Source: Fontivivens sp964399735 (GTDB lineage Bacteria; Zhuqueibacterota; Zhuqueibacteria; Residuimicrobiales; Krinioviventaceae). From it: 64,000 bases of DNA. Shown piece by piece: positions 9,116-17,726 of this stretch. The DNA lies in NCBI GenBank assembly GCA_964399735.1, contig CAYNSO010000003.1, positions 56,483-120,482 of the forward strand, read 5' to 3'. Position numbers and translations under genes: made by a program. The notes under the pieces are model-generated. The model was not told the origin of the DNA. It searched no databases and worked only from the letters and a program-made list of their open reading frames with translations. Position 1 is the stretch's first letter, and every line of letters begins with the position of its first letter.

Positions 9116-9580
9116 TTAATGAATGCCGGGCACATCTTTGATTTTAACTGCCGGCACACCGGCAACGACGGTATCGGCAGGCACATCTTTGGTCACTACC
9201 GCTCCGGCAGCAACAATAGAGCGGTCGCCGATGGTTACTCCGGGTAATATAACCGCATTGGCGCCCAGCCACACATCATTACCGATATGGATTGGACGGT
9301 TATCTTCCGGATATAATTTTGCCAACACGGAGAAATTCGGATCGGACTGGCCGACAATCACAACACCTGTGGCAATGGCAACCCGATCGCCAATTACAAC
9401 GTTGTTTTTTATAACCCCCTTTTCCGACATGGGGATAATAATGTTAACGCCAAAATTTATAACTACTTTTTCCCCGATTTTGACCCCGCATTTGCGAAAC
9501 AGCGTGGTTCGCAGCCCGGGATGCGGACAATAAACAGCCAGCCAGCGCATCATTTCAGTAAATTGCTGGGTAAAGGTCAT
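9116..9580 (-). CDS. Left-handed beta-helix (hexapeptide-repeat) O-acetyltransferase
   Basis: A short 154-residue enzyme built from hexapeptide repeats: IGEKVVINFGVNI, IGDRVAIATGVVIVG, IGNDVWLGANAVILPGVTIGDRSIVAAGAVVTKDVPADTVVAGVPA. The last block is the signature of CysE/LacA/WbbJ-type acetyltransferases, which use acetyl-CoA and act as trimers. The substrate is probably a sugar of the surface polymer. The ATG overlaps the TGA of the deacetylase by 4 bases, implying translational coupling. The AGGAGG just upstream is unusually close to this ATG. Confidence 0.88.
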   Translation of the reverse strand: MTFTQQFTEMMRWLAVYCPHPGLRTTLFRKCGVKIGEKVVINFGVNIIIPMSEKGVIKNNVVIGDRVAIATGVVIVGQSDPNFSVLAKLYPEDNRPIHIGNDVWLGANAVILPGVTIGDRSIVAAGAVVTKDVPADTVVAGVPAVKIKDVPGIH

Positions 9581-10494
9581 ACCTCCTGCCCTCCTCTTTT
9601 AGCCAGTAATTTATCGCGATAGCGGAAAAAACTGCCGGCATAACGCCGGACCAGTACAGTTCCAAAGGAAATTCGACCTTTACCGGGCAAACAATGTAAA
9701 AACTGCGCTTCCAGCCTGACGATATATGCGGAATCACCGGTAAAATCATTGCCGGGTCTGCCCGGTAGTGCGCCCCACCAAAAGCCCTCATAGCCGAGTT
9801 TTCGACCGATGGCTAGCGCTTCATCAGTGCCAAAAAATTTGGGAAAGGCCAGATGCCGCACAGTTTTGCCCAGTTTTTTTTCAATTATCTGTTTAGCCAA
9901 ACCAAAATCGGTTTCCATATCCAGAGGCGTTTGCAAAAGGGATTGAATGACTCGATAGTCGGCGCCGGCAAGTTCCACAAACTCAGGCCAGCGCGGAACA
10001 TAGCGATGTTCAAGAGTGTGCGACTGAAAATCAAAAACCCCGGAATTGTGCATTTCCTGTAATTGCTGCCATTGCAATGGCTTGAGAAAATGCTGTAATT
10101 CTGGTAACACCGGTTCGTGAAATCGCGGGGCAATAAATACCACCGCTTTATAACCAAACTGTTTTAGCAGTGGAAAAGCGATATCATACAAATTTTGCGC
10201 GCCATCGTCAAAAGTAATTACAATGCTTCTTTCCGGCGCCCTGCTTTCACCTTTAAGATGAGCAAGCAGTGTATCGGCGTCAATCGTAACATAGCAATTG
10301 GCCGCCAAATATTCAAGATCGAGCCTGAACTGTTGCGCAGTAACGGTATGGTAGCAAAAAACAGGAATACCTGATTTGCCAAACTTTGCTTTTTTACTAA
10401 AAACAAAACCGGGAATTCCACCGGTAAACGCCGCATGGACTTCCGGCCAGTTTTTTTCCCAAATATTGCGCATACCGGTAAACAGTGACGCCAT
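9577..10494 (-). CDS. Polysaccharide deacetylase (NodB-homology, CE4)
   Basis: About 305 residues. After IPVFCYHTVT the catalytic motif ITFDDGAQNLYD supplies the base and metal Asp. The metal-binding His pair appears as FQSHTLEH, and LAFPKFFGTDEA fills the later active-site block. CE4 enzymes remove N- or O-acetyl groups from sugars using a divalent metal. I choose ATG 10494, which has AGGAA 7 bases upstream; an ATG at 10542 has no ribosome site. No strong signal peptide is seen, so location is uncertain. It is coupled by a 4-base overlap to the acetyltransferase, so acetylation level may be set by the pair. Confidence 0.87.
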   Translation of the reverse strand: MASLFTGMRNIWEKNWPEVHAAFTGGIPGFVFSKKAKFGKSGIPVFCYHTVTAQQFRLDLEYLAANCYVTIDADTLLAHLKGESRAPERSIVITFDDGAQNLYDIAFPLLKQFGYKAVVFIAPRFHEPVLPELQHFLKPLQWQQLQEMHNSGVFDFQSHTLEHRYVPRWPEFVELAGADYRVIQSLLQTPLDMETDFGLAKQIIEKKLGKTVRHLAFPKFFGTDEALAIGRKLGYEGFWWGALPGRPGNDFTGDSAYIVRLEAQFLHCLPGKGRISFGTVLVRRYAGSFFRYRDKLLAKRGGQEV

Positions 10495-10632
10495 CACACT
10501 TTCCTGAAAACAGATGATCCGGTTGCAATACCGGATCATCATTCAATTTACAAAAATTAGTTAATGGAATAAGGTAAGATATTTTTGTAAAATTTAAAAC
10601 ACAATTTTACACAAATGCTGCCGCCAGGGTAA

Positions 10633-12240
10633 TTAATCAAACAACGGGGTCAGCATTAAATTTAACGGGGTCGCCGGTGGCGCCAGATCCGCACTGCCGG
10701 TTGGTTTGTGTAAAACAATATACATACTGCCGGTAGTTGCTGAATTTGCGCCCAAATTAACCGTACCCTGGGCAAAATCTTTGCTAAGCATTTCAAATTC
10801 AACACCCGTATCGTCAATAACATATTTCCCGGTCGACGTCCATGAAGATAGCCACGAAGGTTTGGCAGGAATACGGGTATCGTAACCGACATATATAGTG
10901 GCATCTTGATTAATTGAATACGATAAAAACGGGCTGTCATATACTTTTTTATCGTCATTTGCCGTTTTAAGCCACACAAGCCCCCTGAATTCCGGTGGAA
11001 TATAGTACAATGTATAGGTTCGGTCACTATAAAAAACAGAACCCTGCGTTAATGTCTTGTTCATTATATAGGATGAACCTGTACTAGCATTTATATTTGT
11101 AATTTCAAAGGAATCGTAATTGGTAAAATCCAGACAGGCTTCCCCTGCCGGTAAATTAATACCGGTCGCATTATATGACACCGGAACAGCGCCTGCAGTA
11201 ATTTCCTGACCCGGCTCATCACACCAGTTTTCTACGGTATTGACAAAATTCGACAACGTTTCCAGGTACTGTTCTTCCTCCGGATCAACTCCCCAAATTG
11301 TTGCCAAACCCGCTGCACCGGCAATTAATTCCGAACGCATAAAATCCCAGTTTTTGGTTGGTTCACTATCACCATTCCACACCGCGGTATTACGGTAAAC
11401 ACCGTCGGTACTCCAGTAAACAAACGGAATTCCTTCTCTCTTGTATGCGTTTCCATCTTCGTCAATTACAAAATCAGCGCCTACTGCACGAGCCTGCAGG
11501 GGATCCATGGTTTTTTCAATCGCATACAAATGCTTGATATTCGGATTAATCTGCGCGCCCTGCTGATTCATATAATCAATCGACCATTTAAACCATTCGG
11601 CAACCTTGTAATTCCAGATAACTTTGATCTCCCACCCCGGACTATAATAAACATTAGGATATTGCCAGGTCTTTTCAATAATTTTTCGCATAATGTCCAT
11701 CTGCACCTGTCTTGCCTCAACAACGGCAGGATCATTTGAAGTAACATCATAAAAGTCCATCGGGTCCTGAAGCGGGCCGGAATCATAATTACATCGTCCG
11801 GTACAGGCGGCATTAAAAGAAAAGTTCCAGGGATAATTGATAAGCCCATAACCAAACAAAGATATACCGAAAACTACATCATTTTCATAAGCTCTTTGAG
11901 CAATAGCCGCAATCTTGTCATAAAAAGAGTTCGGAGTGTTTTTTGTATAGGTCCAGGTACATGCGGTAAAGTTTTCAATCATAACCCAGACATGATTACC
12001 ACCATAATTTTTCATTGTGTTGATAAAATTAAGATCAAAATCCATCACATGAAATTTATTATTGTTGGGTACTGAACACATTAAATAAATAGGTTCACCA
12101 TTATATGACAGATAATTGGGATTTTTATCAAACACTTCCAACTGAGCTCCGGCATTATGAATAAGAGCAAGGAGAAGCAAAATTAGAACGGTATATAATA
12201 TAATATGATTTTTGTAATTACGAATGTACAGGGTATTCAT
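10633..12240 (-). CDS. Exported glycosidase-like protein (DUF4038/TIM-barrel type)
   Basis: About 535 residues. A signal peptide is clear: charged N-terminus, hydrophobic IILYTVLILLLLALI, then NAGAQ. The mature protein opens with YLSYNGEPIYLM, like the entry strand of DUF4038-type barrels, and continues through aromatic-rich segments (NYGGNHVWVMIENF, YPNVYYSPGWEIKVIW) typical of TIM-barrel glycoside hydrolases. The last 150 residues look like beta-sandwich domains. Catalytic acids cannot be assigned with certainty. The start is ATG 12240 with GGAG 7 bases upstream. A sigma-54-type promoter lies about 76 bases upstream (12316-12330). It may trim or bind the exported polymer; hydrolase activity is inferred. 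Confidence 0.6.
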   Translation of the reverse strand: MNTLYIRNYKNHIILYTVLILLLLALIHNAGAQLEVFDKNPNYLSYNGEPIYLMCSVPNNNKFHVMDFDLNFINTMKNYGGNHVWVMIENFTACTWTYTKNTPNSFYDKIAAIAQRAYENDVVFGISLFGYGLINYPWNFSFNAACTGRCNYDSGPLQDPMDFYDVTSNDPAVVEARQVQMDIMRKIIEKTWQYPNVYYSPGWEIKVIWNYKVAEWFKWSIDYMNQQGAQINPNIKHLYAIEKTMDPLQARAVGADFVIDEDGNAYKREGIPFVYWSTDGVYRNTAVWNGDSEPTKNWDFMRSELIAGAAGLATIWGVDPEEEQYLETLSNFVNTVENWCDEPGQEITAGAVPVSYNATGINLPAGEACLDFTNYDSFEITNINASTGSSYIMNKTLTQGSVFYSDRTYTLYYIPPEFRGLVWLKTANDDKKVYDSPFLSYSINQDATIYVGYDTRIPAKPSWLSSWTSTGKYVIDDTGVEFEMLSKDFAQGTVNLGANSATTGSMYIVLHKPTGSADLAPPATPLNLMLTPLFD

Positions 12241-12542
12241 TGGTTTCTCCACTGTTTATGGAACAAGCCGACTCTTTCACATACAGGTAAATATAGTTAT
12301 TCTGAAAAATGTAAAGCAATCATTATGCCAGCACAAAAAACTTTGAGGAATAACACTTTTTCTTTTAAATTTACAACACCTTGCAAATAATTGAAAATAA
12401 TACAATTATAATGTGGTCTTACTTCCCGCAATAATCATTTTGAATAACACAATCACAAGCCGATAATTCTATCCCCTTAATGTCTCATTTGTATTTCAAT
12501 ATTGTTGCTTAAACGGGGCAGTTTTTCCCCTCACGAAACAAT
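12241..12542. other. 302-base intergenic region holding a sigma-54-like promoter
   Basis: Besides the promoter at 12316-12330, a weak hairpin lies about 17 bases after the UPF0104 stop (GGGG/CCCC arms around AAAAACTG on the minus strand). No open frame is convincing; one at 12205-12390 on the plus strand overlaps the real gene and has no ribosome site. Confidence 0.5.
12316..12330 (-). promoter_or_regulatory. Sigma-54 (-24/-12) promoter for the exported glycosidase-like gene
   Basis: Read on the minus strand the element is TGGCATAATGATTGC followed by T. It has TGGCA at -24, TTGC at -12 and exact GG-N10-GC spacing. Transcription would begin near 12304, giving a leader of about 64 bases before the ATG at 12240. 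The window encodes a sigma-54 activator at 58606-60039. Confidence 0.6.
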
Positions 12543-13601
12543 TTATCCCTGCTCTGGTGGTACAAAACTGTCTGCGGCTGCTGGCAAATTGTAATTTTTG
12601 CCCCCTCGCATGGACAAACCATAGAGCAGGTAAAACACAAATCCGGGTATGGAAATTACAATAACCAGTAAAAAGGTAACAATGGAAAGCAGGAAAGCCG
12701 TGGAAATAGATACCCCAAGTTTACTCAAAAAGAACACAAATGCGCCTTCGCGCACGCCTATCCCGCCAATGGCCAGCGGCAGCATGGTAGCCAGGGTCAC
12801 CAGAGGCACAATAACAATCCAGTATCTGACCCCGATATGAATATCAAAAGAAAGAGCGACGAAATATGAAATTGCTATACGGCTAAACTGAAAAACAATA
12901 GAGACAAGGAATACTCTAAGAATAGCCAGCTTGTTGTTTTTGAAATCAATAATAGAATCATAAATCCTTTGCAGCAAGGTTATATATTTTTCTGTTTTTG
13001 CCGGATTATAATGGAATTTTTTTAACAACACCTCTAACAAAATAATCAGATAGCGGGACAGGATTACGCCCCAAAATAACACAACAATACAAACGACTAT
13101 GGTGATGATAAACTGCCAGGTATTGTTTATAAAACCGGTCTTGATTGCCAACACCCCCATCAATACCACAAAAATCAGTGAAATAATGCCCAGCAGCCGA
13201 TCGACAACAACGGTTGAAATGGAATCGTGAGTGTTTTTAATATAACGCGACAAACTGTATGACCGCAACAGATCAATACCGAGGCTGGATGGCAGAAAAG
13301 TGCCGATAAAACTGCTGATATAATAAATTTTAAAAATTTCCCAAAAAGGCACCCGGATATTTTTAACCTGAAGAAGCATTCGCCATTTCACAGATTTAAG
13401 GATCAATTCGATCATGGTTGGAATGAGCGCCAGCAATATAAACTCATAGCGTAACGCACCAAGTGTAGATTTTGCAACGCTCCAGTCGATTTTATCAAGC
13501 AAATAAAGAAAAATGGCCCCGCTCAGGACCATTCTTCCCAAATACTTGAATATATTTTTATAATCCGGTTTCTTCATGCGGACAGGTTTAAAAGACTCCA
13601 A
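12543..13601 (-). CDS. UPF0104 / LPG-synthase TM-region family protein (second copy)
   Basis: A 352-residue polytopic protein of the same family as the gene at 5118-6152, with FLPSSLGIDLLR near residue 102, VVDRLLG near residue 131 and the late AIGGIGVREGAFV motif. The paralogues differ strongly, so this is not a recent duplication. Members are suspected to flip or handle lipid-linked substrates. The frame opens with TTG at 13601; ATG 13577 would remove eight residues and neither has a good ribosome site. It directly follows an epimerase (5-base gap) and ends before the sigma-54 promoter region. Confidence 0.82.
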   Translation of the reverse strand: MESFKPVRMKKPDYKNIFKYLGRMVLSGAIFLYLLDKIDWSVAKSTLGALRYEFILLALIPTMIELILKSVKWRMLLQVKNIRVPFWEIFKIYYISSFIGTFLPSSLGIDLLRSYSLSRYIKNTHDSISTVVVDRLLGIISLIFVVLMGVLAIKTGFINNTWQFIITIVVCIVVLFWGVILSRYLIILLEVLLKKFHYNPAKTEKYITLLQRIYDSIIDFKNNKLAILRVFLVSIVFQFSRIAISYFVALSFDIHIGVRYWIVIVPLVTLATMLPLAIGGIGVREGAFVFFLSKLGVSISTAFLLSIVTFLLVIVISIPGFVFYLLYGLSMRGGKNYNLPAAADSFVPPEQG

Positions 13602-13606
13602 TTAAT

Positions 13607-14596
13607 TTATTTATCTTTATGAAACGCGCGTTCCAGGCATTCATCAAGGGAAAGTTCCGGGTACCAGTTCAATGTTTTTAAAAGCAGTGAACCGTCATAG
13701 CGAACATTTTTAAACTTGGTATTTAGCCGGTAACGCGTCAGACCGAATTTACCTTTCAAACCCGGTACCTTGTTTGCTATTTCGAAACATAAACCCATTA
13801 ATTTTAAAAATGTGAACGGTATGGGGACGACAATACTTTTCAAGCGCACAGCGCGCAGATAGTATTGTAAATATTCTTTGTAGGTAATGGTTTTGGGATC
13901 AATAATATTATAAATTTTGCCATTCGTTTTATCATTTTCCAGCAGGCGGCTCATTGCTTCACAGGTGTTATAAATATACGTCAAAGGTAACAGTTTTTCC
14001 TCACAGCCGATGCGTAGAATGACCCGACCACCGGCAGCAGAAAAACCGAGGTGTGGGAAAAACATGTTACGGCGCGCACCATACACCAAACCAGGCCGGA
14101 CAATGGTAACCGGCATAGCAGAGGATTTCATAAATTCCTGAACATATTGTTCGCTGATCGTTTTGGTATAGGCATAAGGGCCGGCCCGTTCCGGGAAGCG
14201 CTCCAGCGGAAAACTTTCATTGATCAAAGATTTTTTGGGAATGCTGTTCATATCATAAACCACCAGTGAACTGACATGGATAAATTTTTTAATACCCGCT
14301 TGTTGCGCCAGTTCCAGCATGTATTTGGTGCCCTCGATTGTGCCGCGTTTTTGCTCCTCAAATGTGCCAAAGGTAGTCGCCCCGGCATGTATGACCATAT
14401 CCACGTCATCCATAATTCCCTGCAGGGAGGCTTTATCACCCAGGTCGCCAACAAATATCTCTACCGGCATTTTTTCCAGAAATGTCCGGTTACTTTTCGG
14501 CCTGACCATGGCTTTAACCTGGTATTCTTTTTGTAACAAGACCTCAACAAGGCGGCTGCCTAAAAAACCGGAAGCGCCGGTTACCAGTACTTTCAT
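13607..14596 (-). CDS. NAD-dependent epimerase/dehydratase (extended SDR)
   Basis: A 329-residue extended short-chain dehydrogenase. The cofactor motif TGASGFLG (residues 7-14) is followed by FVGDLGD, VIHAGATTFG and the catalytic YAYTK (YxxxK) near residue 140. Such enzymes epimerise, dehydrate or reduce nucleotide sugars; the fold does not reveal the substrate. GGAG stands 6 bases before the ATG. It lies 11 bases after the Gfo/Idh/MocA gene, and the two may act in sequence on one sugar nucleotide. Confidence 0.85.
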   Translation of the reverse strand: MKVLVTGASGFLGSRLVEVLLQKEYQVKAMVRPKSNRTFLEKMPVEIFVGDLGDKASLQGIMDDVDMVIHAGATTFGTFEEQKRGTIEGTKYMLELAQQAGIKKFIHVSSLVVYDMNSIPKKSLINESFPLERFPERAGPYAYTKTISEQYVQEFMKSSAMPVTIVRPGLVYGARRNMFFPHLGFSAAGGRVILRIGCEEKLLPLTYIYNTCEAMSRLLENDKTNGKIYNIIDPKTITYKEYLQYYLRAVRLKSIVVPIPFTFLKLMGLCFEIANKVPGLKGKFGLTRYRLNTKFKNVRYDGSLLLKTLNWYPELSLDECLERAFHKDK

Positions 14597-14607
14597 GCTA
14601 TGCTCCT

Positions 14608-15636
14608 TTATTTCCAGATTTTTTCTGATAATTCAATCACCTTTAGCGCCTCTTGCCCGCTTACCGGCAATGGCCAGTCTTTATCCAGACTGGTATAAAA
14701 AGCGTTGATAAGATTTGTCATACCCGCTGTGGGTGATATTCTTTTCAAAGCAACTCCTGCGGTTACGTAGATTGTATTACCAAACATTTGCATAGACTGT
14801 GAAACACTATCTACTCCCCTGGCAAAGGCTTTGGGAATCCGGCGGTATGTTTTTTGTTTTACAATACTCATGTTCGACAAATCTACCCGTGCGATCATTT
14901 TCGTGCCATACAGAACCAGGGTAAAAATATCGGGTTTAACCGACAACGACATATTAATTGCAGCAGTGGCATTCTTTGCGTCAAGCAAAATCCGCACTTC
15001 TTCTTGCAGTTTGTTACCGCTAGCCGATTTTTTTTTGATGATATGGGTTGTTTTGACTTCCTGCAGCAGATCCAGGGCTATTGCGGCGGGATGAGGAAAC
15101 AGATCCTGCAAAAAATGCCCTTTCATTTCCTTTAACCAGGTTCCTTCCAGGCTATTAGCGCCAATGACCCTGCGGGTATCAAAGCCAAAAAATATTTCGG
15201 CATGAAGCAAATCGCCAAAGGCATAGCTGTTGGCTATATCGCGGGCTTTACCGTAGGTCGGGTCATACAACATGTTATGATTAACACCCAGTTTGGCGTT
15301 GCCTTTTTCAGCTGCATGGTTCATCTCTTCCAGTTCCTTTACGGACAAGGCAATCGGCTTTTCAACTAGAACATGAATACCCTTGCCCAGAGCCGACAGC
15401 GCTATCTCTTTGTGCAAATGAGGCGGGGTTAATACATGCAATACATCAATTTTTTCATTATTCAACAATTCGTTAACGCTGGTATAAAATTTTACTCCAC
15501 CCAGTTCTTGCGCTTTGCGTTTGGCCAGTTCCGGGTTCACATCACAAATGGCCGCCAGTTCCGTAAGCGGATTTGTCATTATTGCATGAAAATGAAACCT
15601 GGATATATTCCCACAACCAACTACTGCTGATCTCAT
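14608..15636 (-). CDS. Gfo/Idh/MocA-family oxidoreductase
   Basis: A 342-residue NAD(P)-dependent oxidoreductase. The N-terminal Rossmann motif is VVGCGNISRFHF; the family lysine motif appears as HVLVEKPIAL near residue 93, and GVNHNMLYDP starts the C-terminal substrate domain. In surface-sugar clusters the family oxidises or reduces positions of UDP-sugars, often as the first step towards amino- or uronic-acid sugars. GAGG lies 8 bases before the ATG. It is followed by an SDR epimerase. The catalytic His and Tyr of the second half are not certain by eye, so no reaction is assigned. Confidence 0.85.
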   Translation of the reverse strand: MRSAVVGCGNISRFHFHAIMTNPLTELAAICDVNPELAKRKAQELGGVKFYTSVNELLNNEKIDVLHVLTPPHLHKEIALSALGKGIHVLVEKPIALSVKELEEMNHAAEKGNAKLGVNHNMLYDPTYGKARDIANSYAFGDLLHAEIFFGFDTRRVIGANSLEGTWLKEMKGHFLQDLFPHPAAIALDLLQEVKTTHIIKKKSASGNKLQEEVRILLDAKNATAAINMSLSVKPDIFTLVLYGTKMIARVDLSNMSIVKQKTYRRIPKAFARGVDSVSQSMQMFGNTIYVTAGVALKRISPTAGMTNLINAFYTSLDKDWPLPVSGQEALKVIELSEKIWK

Positions 15637-15766
15637 CCGTTAATCCTCATTTTATGTTGATAATAAAGCCAAAGGCGCAACCCGCTCATTTTAGCGCCGT
15701 GACATGTTTTCCTGCCAATTAAGTAAACATAACCATAATGATCTGGAAATGTATATAATACAAAAT

Positions 15767-16897
15767 TTATTTATCTTTATCAAGCAGCTCGATATAGATC
15801 TTTTCCAACTCCTGAACATTATTTTGAATACTGAAACGCTTGCATGCCTCCGGGCCGCTTGAAGCCATTTGTTGCGCCAAAGCGGTATTTTCAATGATCT
15901 TGTTTATACTTTTAGCCAACGCTGCGGGTTGCCCGGCCGGAACCAGTAAAGCGGCGCCGGAATCACCGTTTATTTCAATCATACCGCCAACCTGCGAAGC
16001 GACAATCGGCTTGCCCATTGCCATTGCTTCCACCATCACCAAACCAAATCCCTCGTTGAGAGAAGGAATAGCTACCAGGTCATACAGGGTCAACAATTCA
16101 TAAATATCCGTACGGAAGCCAATCAATTTGACTTGTTCCTGCAAATTCAGTTCGGCGATCAATTGCAGCAGGGCATCCTTTTGTGGGCCGTCGCCGGTTA
16201 TCAGCAAGCGCGCCTGCGGGTGTTTATCAACAATATTTCGCATGGCAGCTATCAAAAACTGGTTGCCCTTTTCCTCGCGCAAGCGGGTGAGGGTACCGAT
16301 AATAAAATGATCCTTGCGCAAACCCAATTCCTGACGTAATTCGGCAAGACGCTTGTCATCGCAGCGTTTAAAAGGTTCCAGGTTCACACCATTATAAACC
16401 ACCTTAATCAATTCATGAGGAACGTGCCGGCCGCTATGTAAAAAATCCTTAACTGCACCGGAAACGCCAATAGCCAGGTCGGTATAGCGGCGTAACATAA
16501 AATCTGCCAGGTACTGATGCGGCAGAATTTTTAAAATAGCGTGCTCATGCACTATATTGGGGATATGTTTTAGTCGTGCGGCAATTCTGCCGAAATTGGC
16601 GGAGCTATAACCATGCAAATGCAGCAGGTCTATTTTTTCTTTGTCAATCAGCTTCATCAGGCTGGTGATATTGCCAACAGAATACTTGCCATTGCCAAGA
16701 AAAAAAACCGGAATCCCCTCCTGCCGATAAATCTGCCCGGCGGGTTCCTCGTTTTTTAAACCGCAAGCCATTACATGAAAACGTTCTCTATCGGCATAAC
16801 GATGCCAGTCGCGGATCAGATATGCACAACTGCTGGGATTAATGCCATCCATGGAAAATTTATCGATTACATGCAGGATATTATATTTCTTTTTCAA
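15767..16897 (-). CDS. Family 4 glycosyltransferase
   Basis: About 376 residues. The GT-B N-terminal domain starts KKKYNILHVIDKF; the C-terminal domain contains IGTLTRLREEKG, LLITGDGP and the EGFGLVMVE motif (E-x7-E) used by retaining GT4 enzymes to bind the nucleotide. I choose TTG 16897 because GGAG stands 5 bases upstream and the protein then starts at the usual family position. ATG 16924 has no ribosome site. It works in the cytosol on a lipid-linked acceptor. It follows the acetyltransferase at 16965-17717. Confidence 0.88.
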   Translation of the reverse strand: MKKKYNILHVIDKFSMDGINPSSCAYLIRDWHRYADRERFHVMACGLKNEEPAGQIYRQEGIPVFFLGNGKYSVGNITSLMKLIDKEKIDLLHLHGYSSANFGRIAARLKHIPNIVHEHAILKILPHQYLADFMLRRYTDLAIGVSGAVKDFLHSGRHVPHELIKVVYNGVNLEPFKRCDDKRLAELRQELGLRKDHFIIGTLTRLREEKGNQFLIAAMRNIVDKHPQARLLITGDGPQKDALLQLIAELNLQEQVKLIGFRTDIYELLTLYDLVAIPSLNEGFGLVMVEAMAMGKPIVASQVGGMIEINGDSGAALLVPAGQPAALAKSINKIIENTALAQQMASSGPEACKRFSIQNNVQELEKIYIELLDKDK

Positions 16898-16964
16898 ACT
16901 ATCTCCACAAACTCTATTGATCATTCATTCAAAACAAGAACGATTCAAGCTGCAATCAGAATGA

Positions 16965-17717
16965 TCAAGAGTTACCATTCTGTTTACGGTTTTTAATCAC
17001 TTTGGCCGGAATGCCCACAGCCACGCTAAATTCAGGAATAGCGCCGCGCACCACTGCCGAGGTGCCGATAATACAATCACGACCGATATGCGCGCCATCT
17101 GTCACTTTAACGCTAGCGCCCAGCCAGACATTATCCTCAACAACAATACCATCGGACTTGCGCTCCTGTTCCAGCACCGATATATCGGTTCGCGCAAAAG
17201 TATGCTCACCGCCGACAAGATAACAATAAGCGGCAAACAGGGCATTTTTACCCAATGTTACCTTGCTGGCAGAAAAAATCTCGCAATTGAAACCAATGTT
17301 GGCATTATCGCCAATCTCTATATCGCCGTCCTTGCAGCTTAGAATTGTATTTCTGCCGATAAATGAACCGGAACCGATTGTGATGCCGTAATTGTTTTCA
17401 CCTTTGGCATCCAGCAGACAGTTATCATCTATCACCACATTATCGCCAATATAAATTTTATGCGGATGACGCAACACCACATTCATCCCAAAATTGACAT
17501 TTCTGCCAACCCGGCCAAGCAGCGCCGGATAGAGCTTGCTGCGCAGCAGTAATCCTAACGCTCCGGGCATATTGGCACATAGCATTACAATCAACTCGTA
17601 TTTAACCAGCGTCCATATTCCCCTTTTACCGATCACGAGATTACAGTATTTGCCAATTTTACCGACACGGGCATCGTGCAGATCCCGCTGAATTCCTACC
17701 GGAACAGCATTATCCAT
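16965..17717 (-). CDS. Hexapeptide-repeat acyltransferase
   Basis: A 250-residue left-handed beta-helix enzyme. Residues 75-230 are hexapeptide turns such as IYIGDNVVIDDNCLLDAKG, ITIGSGSFIGRNTILS and VVEDNVWLGASVKVTDGAHIGRDCIIG, closing with FSVAVGIPAKVIKNR. It is longer than the copy at 9116-9580, with an N-terminal helical extension. It probably acetylates a sugar of the growing polymer with acetyl-CoA. GAGGTG precedes the ATG. It lies 9 bases after an SDR gene and upstream of a GT4 gene, all co-directional. Confidence 0.86.
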   Translation of the reverse strand: MDNAVPVGIQRDLHDARVGKIGKYCNLVIGKRGIWTLVKYELIVMLCANMPGALGLLLRSKLYPALLGRVGRNVNFGMNVVLRHPHKIYIGDNVVIDDNCLLDAKGENNYGITIGSGSFIGRNTILSCKDGDIEIGDNANIGFNCEIFSASKVTLGKNALFAAYCYLVGGEHTFARTDISVLEQERKSDGIVVEDNVWLGASVKVTDGAHIGRDCIIGTSAVVRGAIPEFSVAVGIPAKVIKNRKQNGNS

Positions 17718-17726
17718 ATAAACACC

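Noticed and set aside
13607..15790. Shared TTATTTATCTTTAT at the ends of two minus-strand genes
   Set aside because: It encodes similar lysine-aspartate ends (KDK) followed by a stop; a coding coincidence, not a repeat element.
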